From Kitasatospora sp. NBC_00240 (GTDB lineage Bacteria > Actinomycetota > Actinomycetes > Streptomycetales > Streptomycetaceae): a stretch of 64,000 bases of DNA. How positions within the stretch are numbered: position 1 is the stretch's first letter; each line of letters opens with the position of its first letter. A program made the translations under genes and the position numbers. The notes beneath the pieces were generated by a model. The model was not told where the DNA came from. It searched no databases and saw nothing but the letters and a program-made list of their open reading frames with translations. Positions 24,027 to 32,601 of the stretch are shown here, in pieces. Location: positions 7,254,001 to 7,318,000 of the forward strand of contig NZ_JAPEMU010000001.1 in assembly GCF_026342405.1 (NCBI RefSeq). The letters run 5' to 3'.

Positions 24027-26055
24027 GCCGCTCCCACTCCCGGCTGAACACCACCGAGCCGGCCTCCAGCGCGCTCACCTGGCTGCGGGCGGTGAGGTGG
24101 GTGGCGTCGCAGTCGAGTTGGGAGCGGGTCCGGACGGTGACGTCCCAGCCGATGTCCGGGCGCTCCAGGCGGACGGTCCGGTCGGTGCGGGCGGTGGCGC
24201 TGAGCGGGTCGCCGGAGAGGATCCGGTACGCCTCGACGGTCCGCTCCTCGTGGACCAGCCCGTCGGGGTGGATGCGCGGGCCGCCGTAGCCCGGGTCCAC
24301 CTCCAGGCGCCATTCGCCGGCGGCGACGTCCCTGATCACCAGGCGTTCGGGGCGGCTGGTCAGCGGTTCGGTGCGGCGGACGTCGAGCGGCGCGGCCTGC
24401 TCGGGCGGCCCGAAACGGATCGGCGCGCTGCCCGCGTCGGCGGCGAGGTGGCGGACGGGGAGGGTCAGGGCACTGCGGGACGGGTCCAGGTCGAAGCCCT
24501 CGTCCTGCGGCTGCGGCCAGACCCACGGCCAGTAGGCGGAGGACAGGGCCAGCCGGAGGCGGTGGCCGGGCGGCACGGCGTACCCGGTGCCGGCCAGGTC
24601 GACGGTGGCGTCCACCGTGGCGTCCAGGGCGCGGTCGGGCGTATCCGCCGGCGCCGGCCCGCCGTCCGGGCGGCCGGCGAGGGCGAGCACGCCGCGGGTG
24701 ATCAGGGTCGAGGAGCCGTCGGGCGCGACGTCGCAGAGCCGGGCGACCACCTGCCCGCGGGGGCTCCGGCCGCGCAGCCTGAGCCGCAGGGCGGGCCGGC
24801 CGAGGATCTCCACCGGCTCGGGCAGCGGGGTGGAGTCGAAGCAGACCGAGCGGCCGTCCTCCTCCCGCTGGTCGGGCGGCAGGTCGGCGGCACTACCCGC
24901 CGGGTGCGGGCTCCCGGCGTCCACCCCGGTGTGCTGCGGCGAGCGGACGTGGACGAAGCGGTCGTCGGAGGCGGTGCCGGCGGCGCGCAGCGCGGTGTCC
25001 AGGCCGTAGTGGATCCCGCGGACGTCGGGGGAGGGCCAGGACTCCTCGCGGCACCAGCGGCCCGGGCGGGCGCCGTCCCCGCCGGCGGGCGGCCCGGACC
25101 CGTCGATCCAGCTGCGCAGCGCCGGTTCGGCGAGCACCCCCGTGTCGGCGCCCTTGAGCCAGTGGTCCCACCAGCGCAGGGTCTCCTGCAGGAAGCCGAC
25201 GGCGGGGCCGGGCGGCAGGCCCTGGTCGGGGTACTGCTGCGACCACGGGCCGATCAGGCCGCGGACGGGCGCGGCCAGCTGCTCGACCAGCCGGAGCACG
25301 GTGTCCCGGCCGGGGGCAGCCCAGCCGCCGACGGCGAGCACGGCGGCCCTGATCGCGCGGTACTCCCCGCCGTCCGGGCCCGGGCGCGTCCGCTCCTCGC
25401 CCGGCCGGTGGGTGAGCAGGTGGTGGGCGGGGGGTTCGAGGGCGGCCAGCCGGTCCAGCCACATCCGGCGCCAGTCGTCGCCGACGTACCGCGGGTCGGG
25501 CGGGCAGGCGGCGAGGGACAGCAGACCGGCGGACCGGGCGTGGGTGTCGGCAGCGAGCAGGGCGCCGCCCGGGTGGGCGGCGCCGTCGGGGTGGTCGTCG
25601 CCCGCGCAGACGGCGACCACGGCCTTCAGCGCGGGCGGTGCGAGCGCGGCGATCCGCAGGGCGGTCGAGCCGCCCCGGGCCAGTCCGAACATCCCGACGT
25701 TCCCGCTGCACCAGGGCCGCGCGGCCAGCCACTCGACGACGGAGACGCCGTCCGCCAGCTCCTGCGCCGAGTACTCCTCGCCGGGCGCCCCGCCCGAGTT
25801 GCCGTGGCCGCGGACGTCGACCCGGACGGAGGCGTAGCCGTGCCCGGCGTACCAGGGGTGGCGCTGGGAGTCGCGGGCCGCCGTCCCGTCGCCGATCCGC
25901 CCGGGCAGGTACTCCAGCAGGGCGGGCACGGCCTCCTCGGTCACCGGGCGCCAGATCCGGGCGTGCAGCTCGACCCCGTCCGCCAGCGGGACGCGAACGT
26001 CCTCCCGGACGGTCCGGTACGCGTAGGACGCCGGGTGCTGCGCGGTCTGCGGCAT
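24004..26055 (-). CDS. CocE/NonD-family (S15-like) protein lacking the catalytic triad
   Basis: The 683-residue protein has the full architecture of CocE/X-prolyl aminopeptidase-like hydrolases: an alpha/beta hydrolase core with a helical cap, then a jelly-roll C-terminal domain. All three catalytic positions appear changed. The nucleophile elbow, normally G-x-S-[YW]-x-G, reads GLARGG (Ala for Ser); the Asp site GGW[YF]D reads GGWAA; and the His site GPW[SG]H reads GPWSQ. The fold-defining residues around them are intact and there is no frameshift. It is therefore probably a non-enzymatic paralogue (binding or regulatory), not a pseudogene. GAGGAGG five bases before ATG 26055 supports the start. 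The residue mapping is by eye. Confidence 0.82.
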   Translation of the reverse strand: MPQTAQHPASYAYRTVREDVRVPLADGVELHARIWRPVTEEAVPALLEYLPGRIGDGTAARDSQRHPWYAGHGYASVRVDVRGHGNSGGAPGEEYSAQELADGVSVVEWLAARPWCSGNVGMFGLARGGSTALRIAALAPPALKAVVAVCAGDDHPDGAAHPGGALLAADTHARSAGLLSLAACPPDPRYVGDDWRRMWLDRLAALEPPAHHLLTHRPGEERTRPGPDGGEYRAIRAAVLAVGGWAAPGRDTVLRLVEQLAAPVRGLIGPWSQQYPDQGLPPGPAVGFLQETLRWWDHWLKGADTGVLAEPALRSWIDGSGPPAGGDGARPGRWCREESWPSPDVRGIHYGLDTALRAAGTASDDRFVHVRSPQHTGVDAGSPHPAGSAADLPPDQREEDGRSVCFDSTPLPEPVEILGRPALRLRLRGRSPRGQVVARLCDVAPDGSSTLITRGVLALAGRPDGGPAPADTPDRALDATVDATVDLAGTGYAVPPGHRLRLALSSAYWPWVWPQPQDEGFDLDPSRSALTLPVRHLAADAGSAPIRFGPPEQAAPLDVRRTEPLTSRPERLVIRDVAAGEWRLEVDPGYGGPRIHPDGLVHEERTVEAYRILSGDPLSATARTDRTVRLERPDIGWDVTVRTRSQLDCDATHLTARSQVSALEAGSVVFSREWERRIPRRAP

Positions 26056-26273
26056 GGCCCCTCCTCGGTGTCACGGCCCGGATCACCGTGCGGGCGGGCC
26101 GGCGCGGGGCCGCCCGCCCTCCGGGTGGTCAATCAGAATCAGACGATAGTGGAGGCTATGTCCGATTTCCTGATGACGTGTGACGCCCGGGGGCAGGTGC
26201 TCCGGGTCGGCCCGCGATCTCCGCCCACCCAGGGGGTGTGCGCGGCCCGGGGGCAGGGAGCCCGGCGCCCCGC

Positions 26274-27734
26274 TCAGCCGACCGGGGCGCCGAACCACTT
26301 CGGCAGCGTGTCGAGCAGCTCCTGCTGGTCGTCGCCGACCCAGGCCACATGGCCGTCCGGCCGCAGCAGCACCGCGGGCACGTCCAGCTCCTCGCTGACG
26401 TCGACGACGTGGTCGACCCGGTCCACCCAGCCCGCGACCGAGAGCCGTCCGGTCCGGTCGAGCAGCAGGCCCCGGCCGGCGTGCATCAGCCCGTACAGGC
26501 GCCCCCGTTTCAGCGCGACGTCCCGCATCCGCCGGCCGAGCAGCTCGTGCCCCTCGCCGAAGTCGTAACGGATCGCGATCCCGGTGATCTTCTCGATCAG
26601 GTGGTGGTTGACGTTCTCGAACTCCATCAGCTCCGCCAGCAGCCGGCGCACGGCGCGGGGACCGGGCTCGGTCGACATCAGCTGGATCTGCGCGCGGGTG
26701 TTGTCCAGCACCTCGGCGGCCACCGGGTGCCGCTCCTCGTGGTAGCTGTCCAGCAGTCCCTCCGGAGCCCAGCCGTTGATCTCGGCCGCCAGTTTCCAGC
26801 CCAGGTTGAACGCGTCCTGCACGCCGAGGTTGAGCCCCTGACCGCCGGTCGGCGGGTGGATGTGCGCCGCGTCCCCGGCCAGCAGTACCCGGTCGACGCG
26901 GTAGCGCCCGGCCAGCCGGGTGGCATCGCCGAAGCGGGAGAGCCAGCGCGGTGAGTGGACGCCGAAATCGGTGCCGGCATGCGCCCGCAGCTGCTGCTTG
27001 AACTCCTCCAGGGTCGGCGTGGCCGTCCGGTCCTCGGTCACCCCCTCGGCGGGCACCACGACCCGGTACGGCCCGTCCGGCATGGGCGCGAGGCCGAACC
27101 GCAGCTGGGTCCTGCGGACCTCGGCCACCACCTTGGCCACCGTCTCCGCCGGCGCGCCCACCTCCATCACGCCCAGCAGCGTCTCGACCCGGGAGGGCTC
27201 ACCGGGGAAGCCGACACCGAGCAGCTTGCGCACCGTGCTCCGGCCGCCGTCGCAGCCGACGACGTACCGCGCGCGCAGCCGGGTGCGTTCCCCGCCGGCC
27301 GCGGCTCCGTCCTCGCCGCGGTCGGCCAGCTCGACGGTCACCCCGTCCTCGTCCTGGCTGAGCCCGACGAGTTCGCAGCCGCGCCGGATCTCCGCACCGG
27401 CCTCGACGGCGTGCTCGGTCAGCAGCCGCTCGGTGACCTCCTGCGGGATGGCCAGGACGTAGTTGTGAGCGGTGTCCAGCCCCTCGGGCCAGGAGGTGCC
27501 GAGACCGGCGAAGAACCCGCCGACGGTGAACTTCCGGCCGAGCGGGAGGAACCGCTCCAGCAGGCCGCGCTGGTCCATCACCTCGACACTGCGTGCGTGC
27601 AGCCCCTGTGCGCGGGACTGCTTGGTCGGCTCCGCCTCCTTGTCCACGACGAGCACCCGCACGCCGTGCAGCCGCAGCTCGCCGGCCAGCATCAAGCCGG
27701 TCGGTCCACTGCCGGCAACGATCACGTCAATCAT
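26274..27734 (-). CDS. rox: Rifampicin monooxygenase (Rox-type flavoprotein)
   Basis: The 486-residue class A flavin monooxygenase has the FAD loop GSGPTG (about 8-13), the DG motif in YVVGCDGGRSTVRKLLG, and GDAAHIHPPTGGQGLN (about 293-308). Length and sequence closely match, from memory, Rox enzymes of Streptomyces that hydroxylate rifamycins at the naphthyl ring and linearise the ansa chain, giving resistance; these are cytosolic and use NADPH and O2. A perfect RAE-like palindrome lies 200 bases upstream, the element known to accompany rifamycin-inducible genes, which strongly supports the call. Another PHBH-family hydroxylase is the alternative. The 5' leader is long with no strong ribosome binding site. 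Confidence 0.82.
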   Translation of the reverse strand: MIDVIVAGSGPTGLMLAGELRLHGVRVLVVDKEAEPTKQSRAQGLHARSVEVMDQRGLLERFLPLGRKFTVGGFFAGLGTSWPEGLDTAHNYVLAIPQEVTERLLTEHAVEAGAEIRRGCELVGLSQDEDGVTVELADRGEDGAAAGGERTRLRARYVVGCDGGRSTVRKLLGVGFPGEPSRVETLLGVMEVGAPAETVAKVVAEVRRTQLRFGLAPMPDGPYRVVVPAEGVTEDRTATPTLEEFKQQLRAHAGTDFGVHSPRWLSRFGDATRLAGRYRVDRVLLAGDAAHIHPPTGGQGLNLGVQDAFNLGWKLAAEINGWAPEGLLDSYHEERHPVAAEVLDNTRAQIQLMSTEPGPRAVRRLLAELMEFENVNHHLIEKITGIAIRYDFGEGHELLGRRMRDVALKRGRLYGLMHAGRGLLLDRTGRLSVAGWVDRVDHVVDVSEELDVPAVLLRPDGHVAWVGDDQQELLDTLPKWFGAPVG

Positions 27735-27934
27735 TCAGAACCGCCCCGTTCGACACTGTCCGTTCGGCCGGCTGTTCGGCCCGGCCCGGTGGCGGGCACC
27801 CCGGCGCGCGGTCCTTCCCGCGCGTCGTGCCCACCACGGCACCGTGGGATCCGTACGGCGTCAAACCGACGCATATGTCGCGAATCCCAGATTTCGGCCG
27901 ATTCCGGCTTCGGTGGACGATTGTGCAGCACGAC

Positions 27935-27957
27935 GGGGGCCTTGCCGCAAGGCCCCC
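27935..27957. promoter_or_regulatory. Rifamycin-associated element (RAE)-like palindrome
   Basis: An 11-bp arm GGGGGCCTTGC is followed by one base and its exact complement GCAAGGCCCCC, 23 bp in all. The minus-strand core GGCCTTGCGGCAAGGCC agrees, as I remember it, with the RAE found upstream of rifamycin-inactivation genes in actinomycetes. Being palindromic it could serve either strand. It lies 200 bases upstream of rox. Confidence 0.78.
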
Positions 27958-27970
27958 GGTGGGCTATATG
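27942..27970 (+). promoter_or_regulatory. Candidate promoter embedded in the RAE, plus strand
   Basis: TTGCCG (27942-27947, inside the palindrome) and TATATG (27965-27970) are separated by exactly 17 bases, a good sigma-70-like arrangement reading away from rox. The mirror arrangement towards rox has TTGCGG but only a weak CACAAT at 19 bases. Confidence 0.45.
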
Positions 27971-27978
27971 TTGAGAGT

Positions 27979-28015
27979 GGCGAGGAGTGGTCGTACTCCT
28001 TGCCTTTTGCTTTTT
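27979..28015 (+). terminator. Intrinsic terminator directly after the RAE promoter
   Basis: GGCGAGGAGT (27979-27988), a six-base loop and ACTCCTTGCC (27995-28004) form a 10-bp stem with one G-U pair, followed by TTTTGCTTTTT (28005-28015). A T-tract of this quality is rare in such GC-rich DNA. It lies within a few bases of the predicted transcript start, so it would end transcription after roughly 30-40 nt unless overridden. Confidence 0.7.
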
Positions 28016-28338
28016 CCGCCCGCCGTGGACGGCGGAGTTCCCCGGGGGCGGCATCGGCCCGCCGGCCCTGTTCGGCCGGCCCTGCCCGGTCCGGCCCCGG
28101 TCGGCCGGGGCGGTACGGACGCCGGCGGCCGGGGCGGCCTCGGGGCGGACCAGCTGATGAAGAGTCAGCTTTCTTGTCCCGGCGCGGAGTCGGGGGTCCG
28201 GCGGCGAGGGCGTCCGCGAGTGTGTCTGCGGGTGGGGCCCGCTGGTGGCGGGAGCTTCGAAAGCCCCGGGGGTACGGGTGCGTGGTCTACGCGGGACGGG
28301 GTTCGGGTGTCCGCGCAGTGGATGCCTGGTCCGATTAA
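28016..28338. other. Intergenic, no gene seen
   Basis: No credible coding sequence or structure stands out between the RAE-associated terminator and the Nur box; open frames here are low-complexity extensions. Transcription through the RAE terminator would cross this stretch towards the nickel transporter. Confidence 0.4.
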
Positions 28339-28355
28339 TTGCACATGACTTGCAA
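28339..28355. promoter_or_regulatory. Nur box (nickel-responsive operator)
   Basis: TTGCAC-ATGAC-TTGCAA matches 11 of 12 fixed positions of the Streptomyces Nur box (TTGCAA-N5-TTGCAA) as I remember it. It lies 74 bases before the start of a nickel/cobalt transporter gene. Nickel-bound Nur, a Fur-family repressor, would shut the transporter off when nickel is sufficient. Confidence 0.75.
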
Positions 28356-28429
28356 GTACTTCCCCGAAGGGGGAAAACTGGTCCAGCTCTTCCCTGCCCT
28401 CACCGCCCGTTCCCCGAGAGGACGCCGCC

Positions 28430-29563
28430 ATGACCAGCGCGCCCCCAGTCACCCAGGTGGCCCCCGCGATCAGATGGCGCGACCGGCTCACCCGGGACGA
28501 GTGGATACGCCTGGCAGGCATGGGCGGCTTCGTCCTCGCCCTGCACGTGATCGGCTGGTTCACCCTGCTCGCGGTCATCGCGCCCAAGCACTACGACGTC
28601 GGCGGCCAGGTCTTCGGCGTCGGGATGGGCCTGACCGCCTACACCCTCGGCATGCGGCACGCCTTCGACGCCGACCACATCGCCGCCATCGACAACACCA
28701 CCCGCAAGCTGATGGGCCAGGGCAAGCGCCCGCTCTCGGTCGGGTTCTGGTTCTCGCTCGGCCACTCGTCGATCGTCTTCGGGCTCTGCGCGCTGCTCGC
28801 CTTCGGCATCCAGTCCCTGGCCGGCCAGGTCGAGTCCGACGACTCCGCCCTGCACACCGCCACCGGCCTGATCGGCGTCACCGTCTCCGGTGTCTTCCTG
28901 GTACTGATCGGCCTGATCAACCTCGGCGCCTTCAACGGCATCCTCAAGGTCTTCCGCAAGATGCGCCAGGGCGAGTTCGACGAGGCGGAGCTGGAGCGCC
29001 AGCTCGACAAGCGCGGCTTCATGAACCGCATCCTCGGCCGCGTCACCAGGGCCGTCACCAAGCCCTGGCACATGTACCCCGTCGGCCTGCTCTTCGGCCT
29101 CGGCTTCGACACCGCCACCGAGGTCTCGCTGCTGGTGCTGGCCGGCGGCGCCGCGGCCTTCTCGCTGCCCTGGTACGCCCTGCTCGTGCTGCCCGTCCTG
29201 TTCGCGGCCGGCATGAGCCTGCTGGACACCATCGACGGCTCGTTCATGAACTTCGCGTACGAGTGGGCGTTCTCCAAGCCCGTCCGCAAGATCTACTACA
29301 ACCTCACCGTCACCGGCCTGTCCGTGATCGTCGCCCTGGTCATCGGCGTTATCGAGCTGGTCGGCCTGCTCGGCGAGAAACTCGACATCACCAGCGGCCC
29401 GGTCGCCTGGATCGGCGAGCTGGACCTCAACATGGTGGGCTACGCCATCGTCGGCCTGTTCGTCCTCACCTGGGCCGGGGCGCTGGCGTTCTGGAAGTTC
29501 GGCAAGGTCGAGGAGAAGTGGTCGGCCGGCCTGAACAAGGCGGCGGTCTCCGCCACCGACTGA
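28430..29563 (+). CDS. NiCoT-family nickel transporter
   Basis: The 377-residue membrane protein has about eight hydrophobic helices and the NiCoT signature H-x4-D-H in RHAFDADHIAAIDN (about 80-93), which forms part of the metal path. Members (HoxN, NixA) import Ni2+ and sometimes Co2+ using the membrane potential. The Nur box upstream points to nickel as the physiological substrate. A charged loop (about 180-215) precedes the C-terminal half. GAGAGGA six bases before ATG 28430 is the ribosome binding site. The gene is monocistronic, followed by a low-complexity tract and a 15-bp hairpin. Confidence 0.94.
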   Translation: MTSAPPVTQVAPAIRWRDRLTRDEWIRLAGMGGFVLALHVIGWFTLLAVIAPKHYDVGGQVFGVGMGLTAYTLGMRHAFDADHIAAIDNTTRKLMGQGKRPLSVGFWFSLGHSSIVFGLCALLAFGIQSLAGQVESDDSALHTATGLIGVTVSGVFLVLIGLINLGAFNGILKVFRKMRQGEFDEAELERQLDKRGFMNRILGRVTRAVTKPWHMYPVGLLFGLGFDTATEVSLLVLAGGAAAFSLPWYALLVLPVLFAAGMSLLDTIDGSFMNFAYEWAFSKPVRKIYYNLTVTGLSVIVALVIGVIELVGLLGEKLDITSGPVAWIGELDLNMVGYAIVGLFVLTWAGALAFWKFGKVEEKWSAGLNKAAVSATD

Positions 29564-29581
29564 CGCCCGCACGGCTCCGCG

Positions 29582-29655
29582 GCCCGGCCCCCGGCCCCGG
29601 CCCCCGGCCCCGGCCCCCGGCCCCCGGCCCCGGCCCCCGGCCCCGGCCCCGGCCC
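29582..29655. repeat. CCCCGG/CCCCCGG low-complexity tract
   Basis: About twelve consecutive units of GGCCCC or GGCCCCC follow the nickel transporter and run into the terminator hairpin. The tract is slippage-prone. Confidence 0.85.
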
Positions 29656-29685
29656 CCGTCGTTCCTCGGGACGACGGGGGCCGGG
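29648..29685 (+). terminator. 15-bp perfect hairpin after the nickel transporter
   Basis: CCCGGCCCCCGTCGT (29648-29662) pairs perfectly with ACGACGGGGGCCGGG (29671-29685) around an eight-base loop. Confidence 0.65.
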
Positions 29686-29893
29686 CGCTTTCCCGGTCCG
29701 TCCCGCCTCACCCGGTACGGCGACCTGTTCGCACGCCGGGCGGCCGCAGGTTCGAGCCCTGCCCCCGGAGGACGCGCGGTGCCGTCCTTCCGGAGCGCTC
29801 CGGGCGGTCGGGCCCGCGGGGTCCGGCCCCTCCATCCGGCCGCGGCCGGGCGGGGGCGCGGTGATCCGGTGCCAAGAGTTAACCGCAGAGGGC

Positions 29894-29923
29894 TTGTCGC
29901 GTCATTTTCTACGCGCGTATCTT
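29894..29923 (+). promoter_or_regulatory. Candidate promoter of the secreted nuclease gene
   Basis: TTGTCG (29894-29899) and TATCTT (29918-29923) are 18 bases apart in a local AT-rich patch, about 170 bases before the GTG start at 30092. Apart from this, the repeat tract and the hairpin, the 528-base gap holds nothing I could identify. Confidence 0.4.
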
Positions 29924-30091
29924 GAGCGCTGCGGCGTCGCTTCCTGACGTCGCGTCTACGCGGGTAGTGCGCCGAGGCGCGCCACCTGAACCACCCTCAC
30001 GTCCCGGCGCCCCCACGGCAGCCGGGGCATCGTGCTGCACCCGGACGCCGCGTCATGGCAATGACCCGGCAGCTTAAGGAGTCCTGCCCCG

Positions 30092-32527
30092 GTGACCACG
30101 CCCACCGCTCCCCGCCCCCGCTCCCGCAGGGCGCTGCTGCGCGCGACCCTCCTCCCGGCCGGCCTGGCCGCCTCGCTCGTGCTCGTCCCGCTGCCGTCCG
30201 CCTTCGCCGCGCCGTCCGCCGATGCGGTGATCGCCGAGGTCTACGGCGGCGGCGGCAACTCCGGCGCCACGCTGAAGAACGACTTCATCGAGCTGGCCAA
30301 CAAGGGCGGCGCGGCTTTCGGCCTCACCGGCTGGAGCGTCCAGTACATCTCGGCCTCGCCGGGCGCGAACTCGCAGTGGTCCGTGACCCCGCTGACCGGC
30401 TCGATAGCCCCCGGCGGGCGCTACCTGGTCGCCGAGGGGGCCGGCGCGGGCGGCACCGTCGCGCTGCCGACGCCGGACGCCACCGGCAGCCTGGCGCTCT
30501 CCGGCACCGCCGGCACCGTCGCGCTCGTCCAGGGCACCGACCCGCTGACCTGCAAGACCGCCGCCGACTGCGCCGCCGACCCGCGGGTGCGCGACCTGGT
30601 CGGCTTCGGCACCGCCGTCGTCCGTGAGGGCGCCCCGGTCACCGGCGCGAGCAACACCGCCTCGGTCGCCCGCCGCGCGAACCTCGCCGACACCGACGAC
30701 AACTCCGCCGACCTGGTGGCCGGTGACCCGACCCCGGTCAACAGCTACGGCGAGTCCGCCGAGGGCACCACGCCGGGCGGCCCGACCGGCCCGACCGAGC
30801 CCGGCCCGCTGCGCATCCACGACATCCAGGGCACCACCCGCGTCTCGCCGCAGCTGGGCAACACCGTCCCCGGCGTGCCCGGCATCGTCACCGGCGTGCG
30901 CGGCTACGGCTCCAAGGGCTTCTGGATCCAGGACCCGAACGCCGACGCCGACCCGGCCACCAGCGAGGGCCTGTTCGTCTACACCGGCAGCAAGGTCCCG
31001 ACCGTGCAGGTCGGCGACTCGGTGCTGGTGACCGGCAAGGTCGCGGAGTACTACCCGAACTTCGCCGGCGGCTCGCAGTCGCTCACCCAGCTGACCGCCC
31101 CGGCGATCACCGTGGTCTCCTCCGGCAACGCCGTCCCGGCGCCGGTCGTGGTCAGCACCCGCAACATCCCCGGCACCTACACCCAGGACGCGGCCGGCGG
31201 CTCCATCGAGGGCCTGCCGCTGCTGCCGGAGAAGTACACCCTGGACTTCTACGAGTCCCTGGAGGGCATGAACGTCCAGGTCTCCGACACCCGGGTGATC
31301 CAGGCGACCGACAAGTACAACGAGCTCTGGGTCGCCGCCGACGCGCAGGACCAGAAGAGCAAGCGCGGCGGGGTGCTCTACGAGTCGTACCGCGAGCCGA
31401 ACGTCGGCCGCCTGATGATCCAGCAGCTGGCCCCGGTCGCCCAGCAGCCGTTCCCGGTCGCCAACGTGGGCGACGTGCTCACCGGCGCCACCACCGGTCC
31501 GCTGGACTACAACTCCTTCGGCGGCTACACGCTGGCCGCCACCTCGATCGGCGCCGTCCAGGACAACCACCTGGAGCGCGAGGTGACCGCCCCGGCGGCC
31601 GACCGCGAGGCCACCATCGCCACGTACAACGTGGAGAACCTGGCCCCCGGCAACCCGGACAGCAAGTTCGCCGAGCTGGCCCAGGCGGTCGTCACCAACC
31701 TGCGCTCGCCCGACGTCATCGCCCTGGAGGAGATCCAGGACAACAACGGCGCCACCAGCAACGGCACGGTCGACGCGAGCGTCACCGTCGCCAAGTTCAT
31801 CGCCGCCATCCAGGCGGCCGGCGGCCCGGCCTACGACTGGCGCTCCGTCAACCCGGTGGACGGCAAGGACGGCGGCGAGCCCGGCGGCAACATCCGCCAG
31901 GTGTTCCTGTTCAACCCGCAGCGGATCTCCTTCACCGACATCCCGACCGCCGACCCCACCAACACCGCGGTGGACGTGGCGGGCACCGGCGCCGCCGCCT
32001 CGCTGACCGCCTCGCCCGGGCGGATCGAGCCGGGGGACGAGGCGTGGGCCAACAGCCGCAAGCCGCTGATCGGCCAGTTCAGCTTCCGCGGCAAGAAGCT
32101 CTTCGTGATCGCCAACCACTTCAACAGCAAGGGCGGTGACCTGGGCATCGACAGCCGGTTCCAGGCCCCGGCCCGCAGCTCCGAGGTGCAGCGCGGCAAG
32201 CAGGCCGTCGTCGAGCAGGCCTTCGTGGCCAAGCTGCTCGCCGCCGACCCCACCGCGAAGATCGTCTCGGTCGGCGACTTCAACGACTACCAGTTCTCCC
32301 CGGCGCTGGCCGCGCTCACCAAGGGCGGCGTGCTGCGCGACCTGGTGAACGAGCTGCCCGAGAAGGAGCAGTACTCGTACGTCTACCAGGGCAACTCGCA
32401 GGTGCTGGACCACATCCTGGTCAGCCCCGAGGTCGGCTACGCCAAGTACGACGTGGTGCACATCAACAGTGAGTTCGCCCAGCAGGCGAGCGACCACGAC
32501 CCGCAGATCGTGCGCGTCAAGCCCTGA
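30092..32527 (+). CDS. Secreted ExeM/NucH-type endonuclease with lamin-tail domain
   Basis: The 811-residue protein has a signal peptide (twin Arg near the N-terminus, cleavage after AFA), a lamin-tail domain (about 40-165), an OB-fold nuclease-associated domain (about 240-480) and a C-terminal endonuclease/exonuclease/phosphatase domain (about 500-811). Catalytic motifs are complete: ATYNVENL, EEIQDNNG, NHFNSKGG, GDFNDYQF and SDHDPQIV. It should degrade extracellular DNA and RNA, releasing phosphate and nucleosides. AAGGAG lies ten bases before the GTG start. It is monocistronic with a terminator hairpin at 32539-32577. Confidence 0.93.
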   Translation: MTTPTAPRPRSRRALLRATLLPAGLAASLVLVPLPSAFAAPSADAVIAEVYGGGGNSGATLKNDFIELANKGGAAFGLTGWSVQYISASPGANSQWSVTPLTGSIAPGGRYLVAEGAGAGGTVALPTPDATGSLALSGTAGTVALVQGTDPLTCKTAADCAADPRVRDLVGFGTAVVREGAPVTGASNTASVARRANLADTDDNSADLVAGDPTPVNSYGESAEGTTPGGPTGPTEPGPLRIHDIQGTTRVSPQLGNTVPGVPGIVTGVRGYGSKGFWIQDPNADADPATSEGLFVYTGSKVPTVQVGDSVLVTGKVAEYYPNFAGGSQSLTQLTAPAITVVSSGNAVPAPVVVSTRNIPGTYTQDAAGGSIEGLPLLPEKYTLDFYESLEGMNVQVSDTRVIQATDKYNELWVAADAQDQKSKRGGVLYESYREPNVGRLMIQQLAPVAQQPFPVANVGDVLTGATTGPLDYNSFGGYTLAATSIGAVQDNHLEREVTAPAADREATIATYNVENLAPGNPDSKFAELAQAVVTNLRSPDVIALEEIQDNNGATSNGTVDASVTVAKFIAAIQAAGGPAYDWRSVNPVDGKDGGEPGGNIRQVFLFNPQRISFTDIPTADPTNTAVDVAGTGAAASLTASPGRIEPGDEAWANSRKPLIGQFSFRGKKLFVIANHFNSKGGDLGIDSRFQAPARSSEVQRGKQAVVEQAFVAKLLAADPTAKIVSVGDFNDYQFSPALAALTKGGVLRDLVNELPEKEQYSYVYQGNSQVLDHILVSPEVGYAKYDVVHINSEFAQQASDHDPQIVRVKP

Positions 32528-32538
32528 CCCGGGCAAGG

Positions 32539-32577
32539 CGGCGGGGCGTGACCGGTACTCCCGGGCACGCCCCGCCG
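32539..32577. terminator. 12-bp hairpin terminator between convergent genes
   Basis: CGGCGGGGCGTG (32539-32550) pairs perfectly with CACGCCCCGCCG (32566-32577), between the nuclease and the convergent lipase gene. Confidence 0.65.
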
Positions 32578-32601
32578 TCGTTCTCCCGCAGCCGTCGCGG
32601 T

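Noticed and set aside
26158..26568. Plus-strand frame starting MSDFLMTCDARGQVLR with GGAGG upstream
   Set aside because: The ribosome binding site is only two bases from ATG and the frame soon runs antisense into rox. The first residues look faintly like a regulator start, but there is no support beyond that.
29740..29780. Complete tRNA gene
   Set aside because: Only the T arm can be formed; acceptor, D and anticodon arms are missing.
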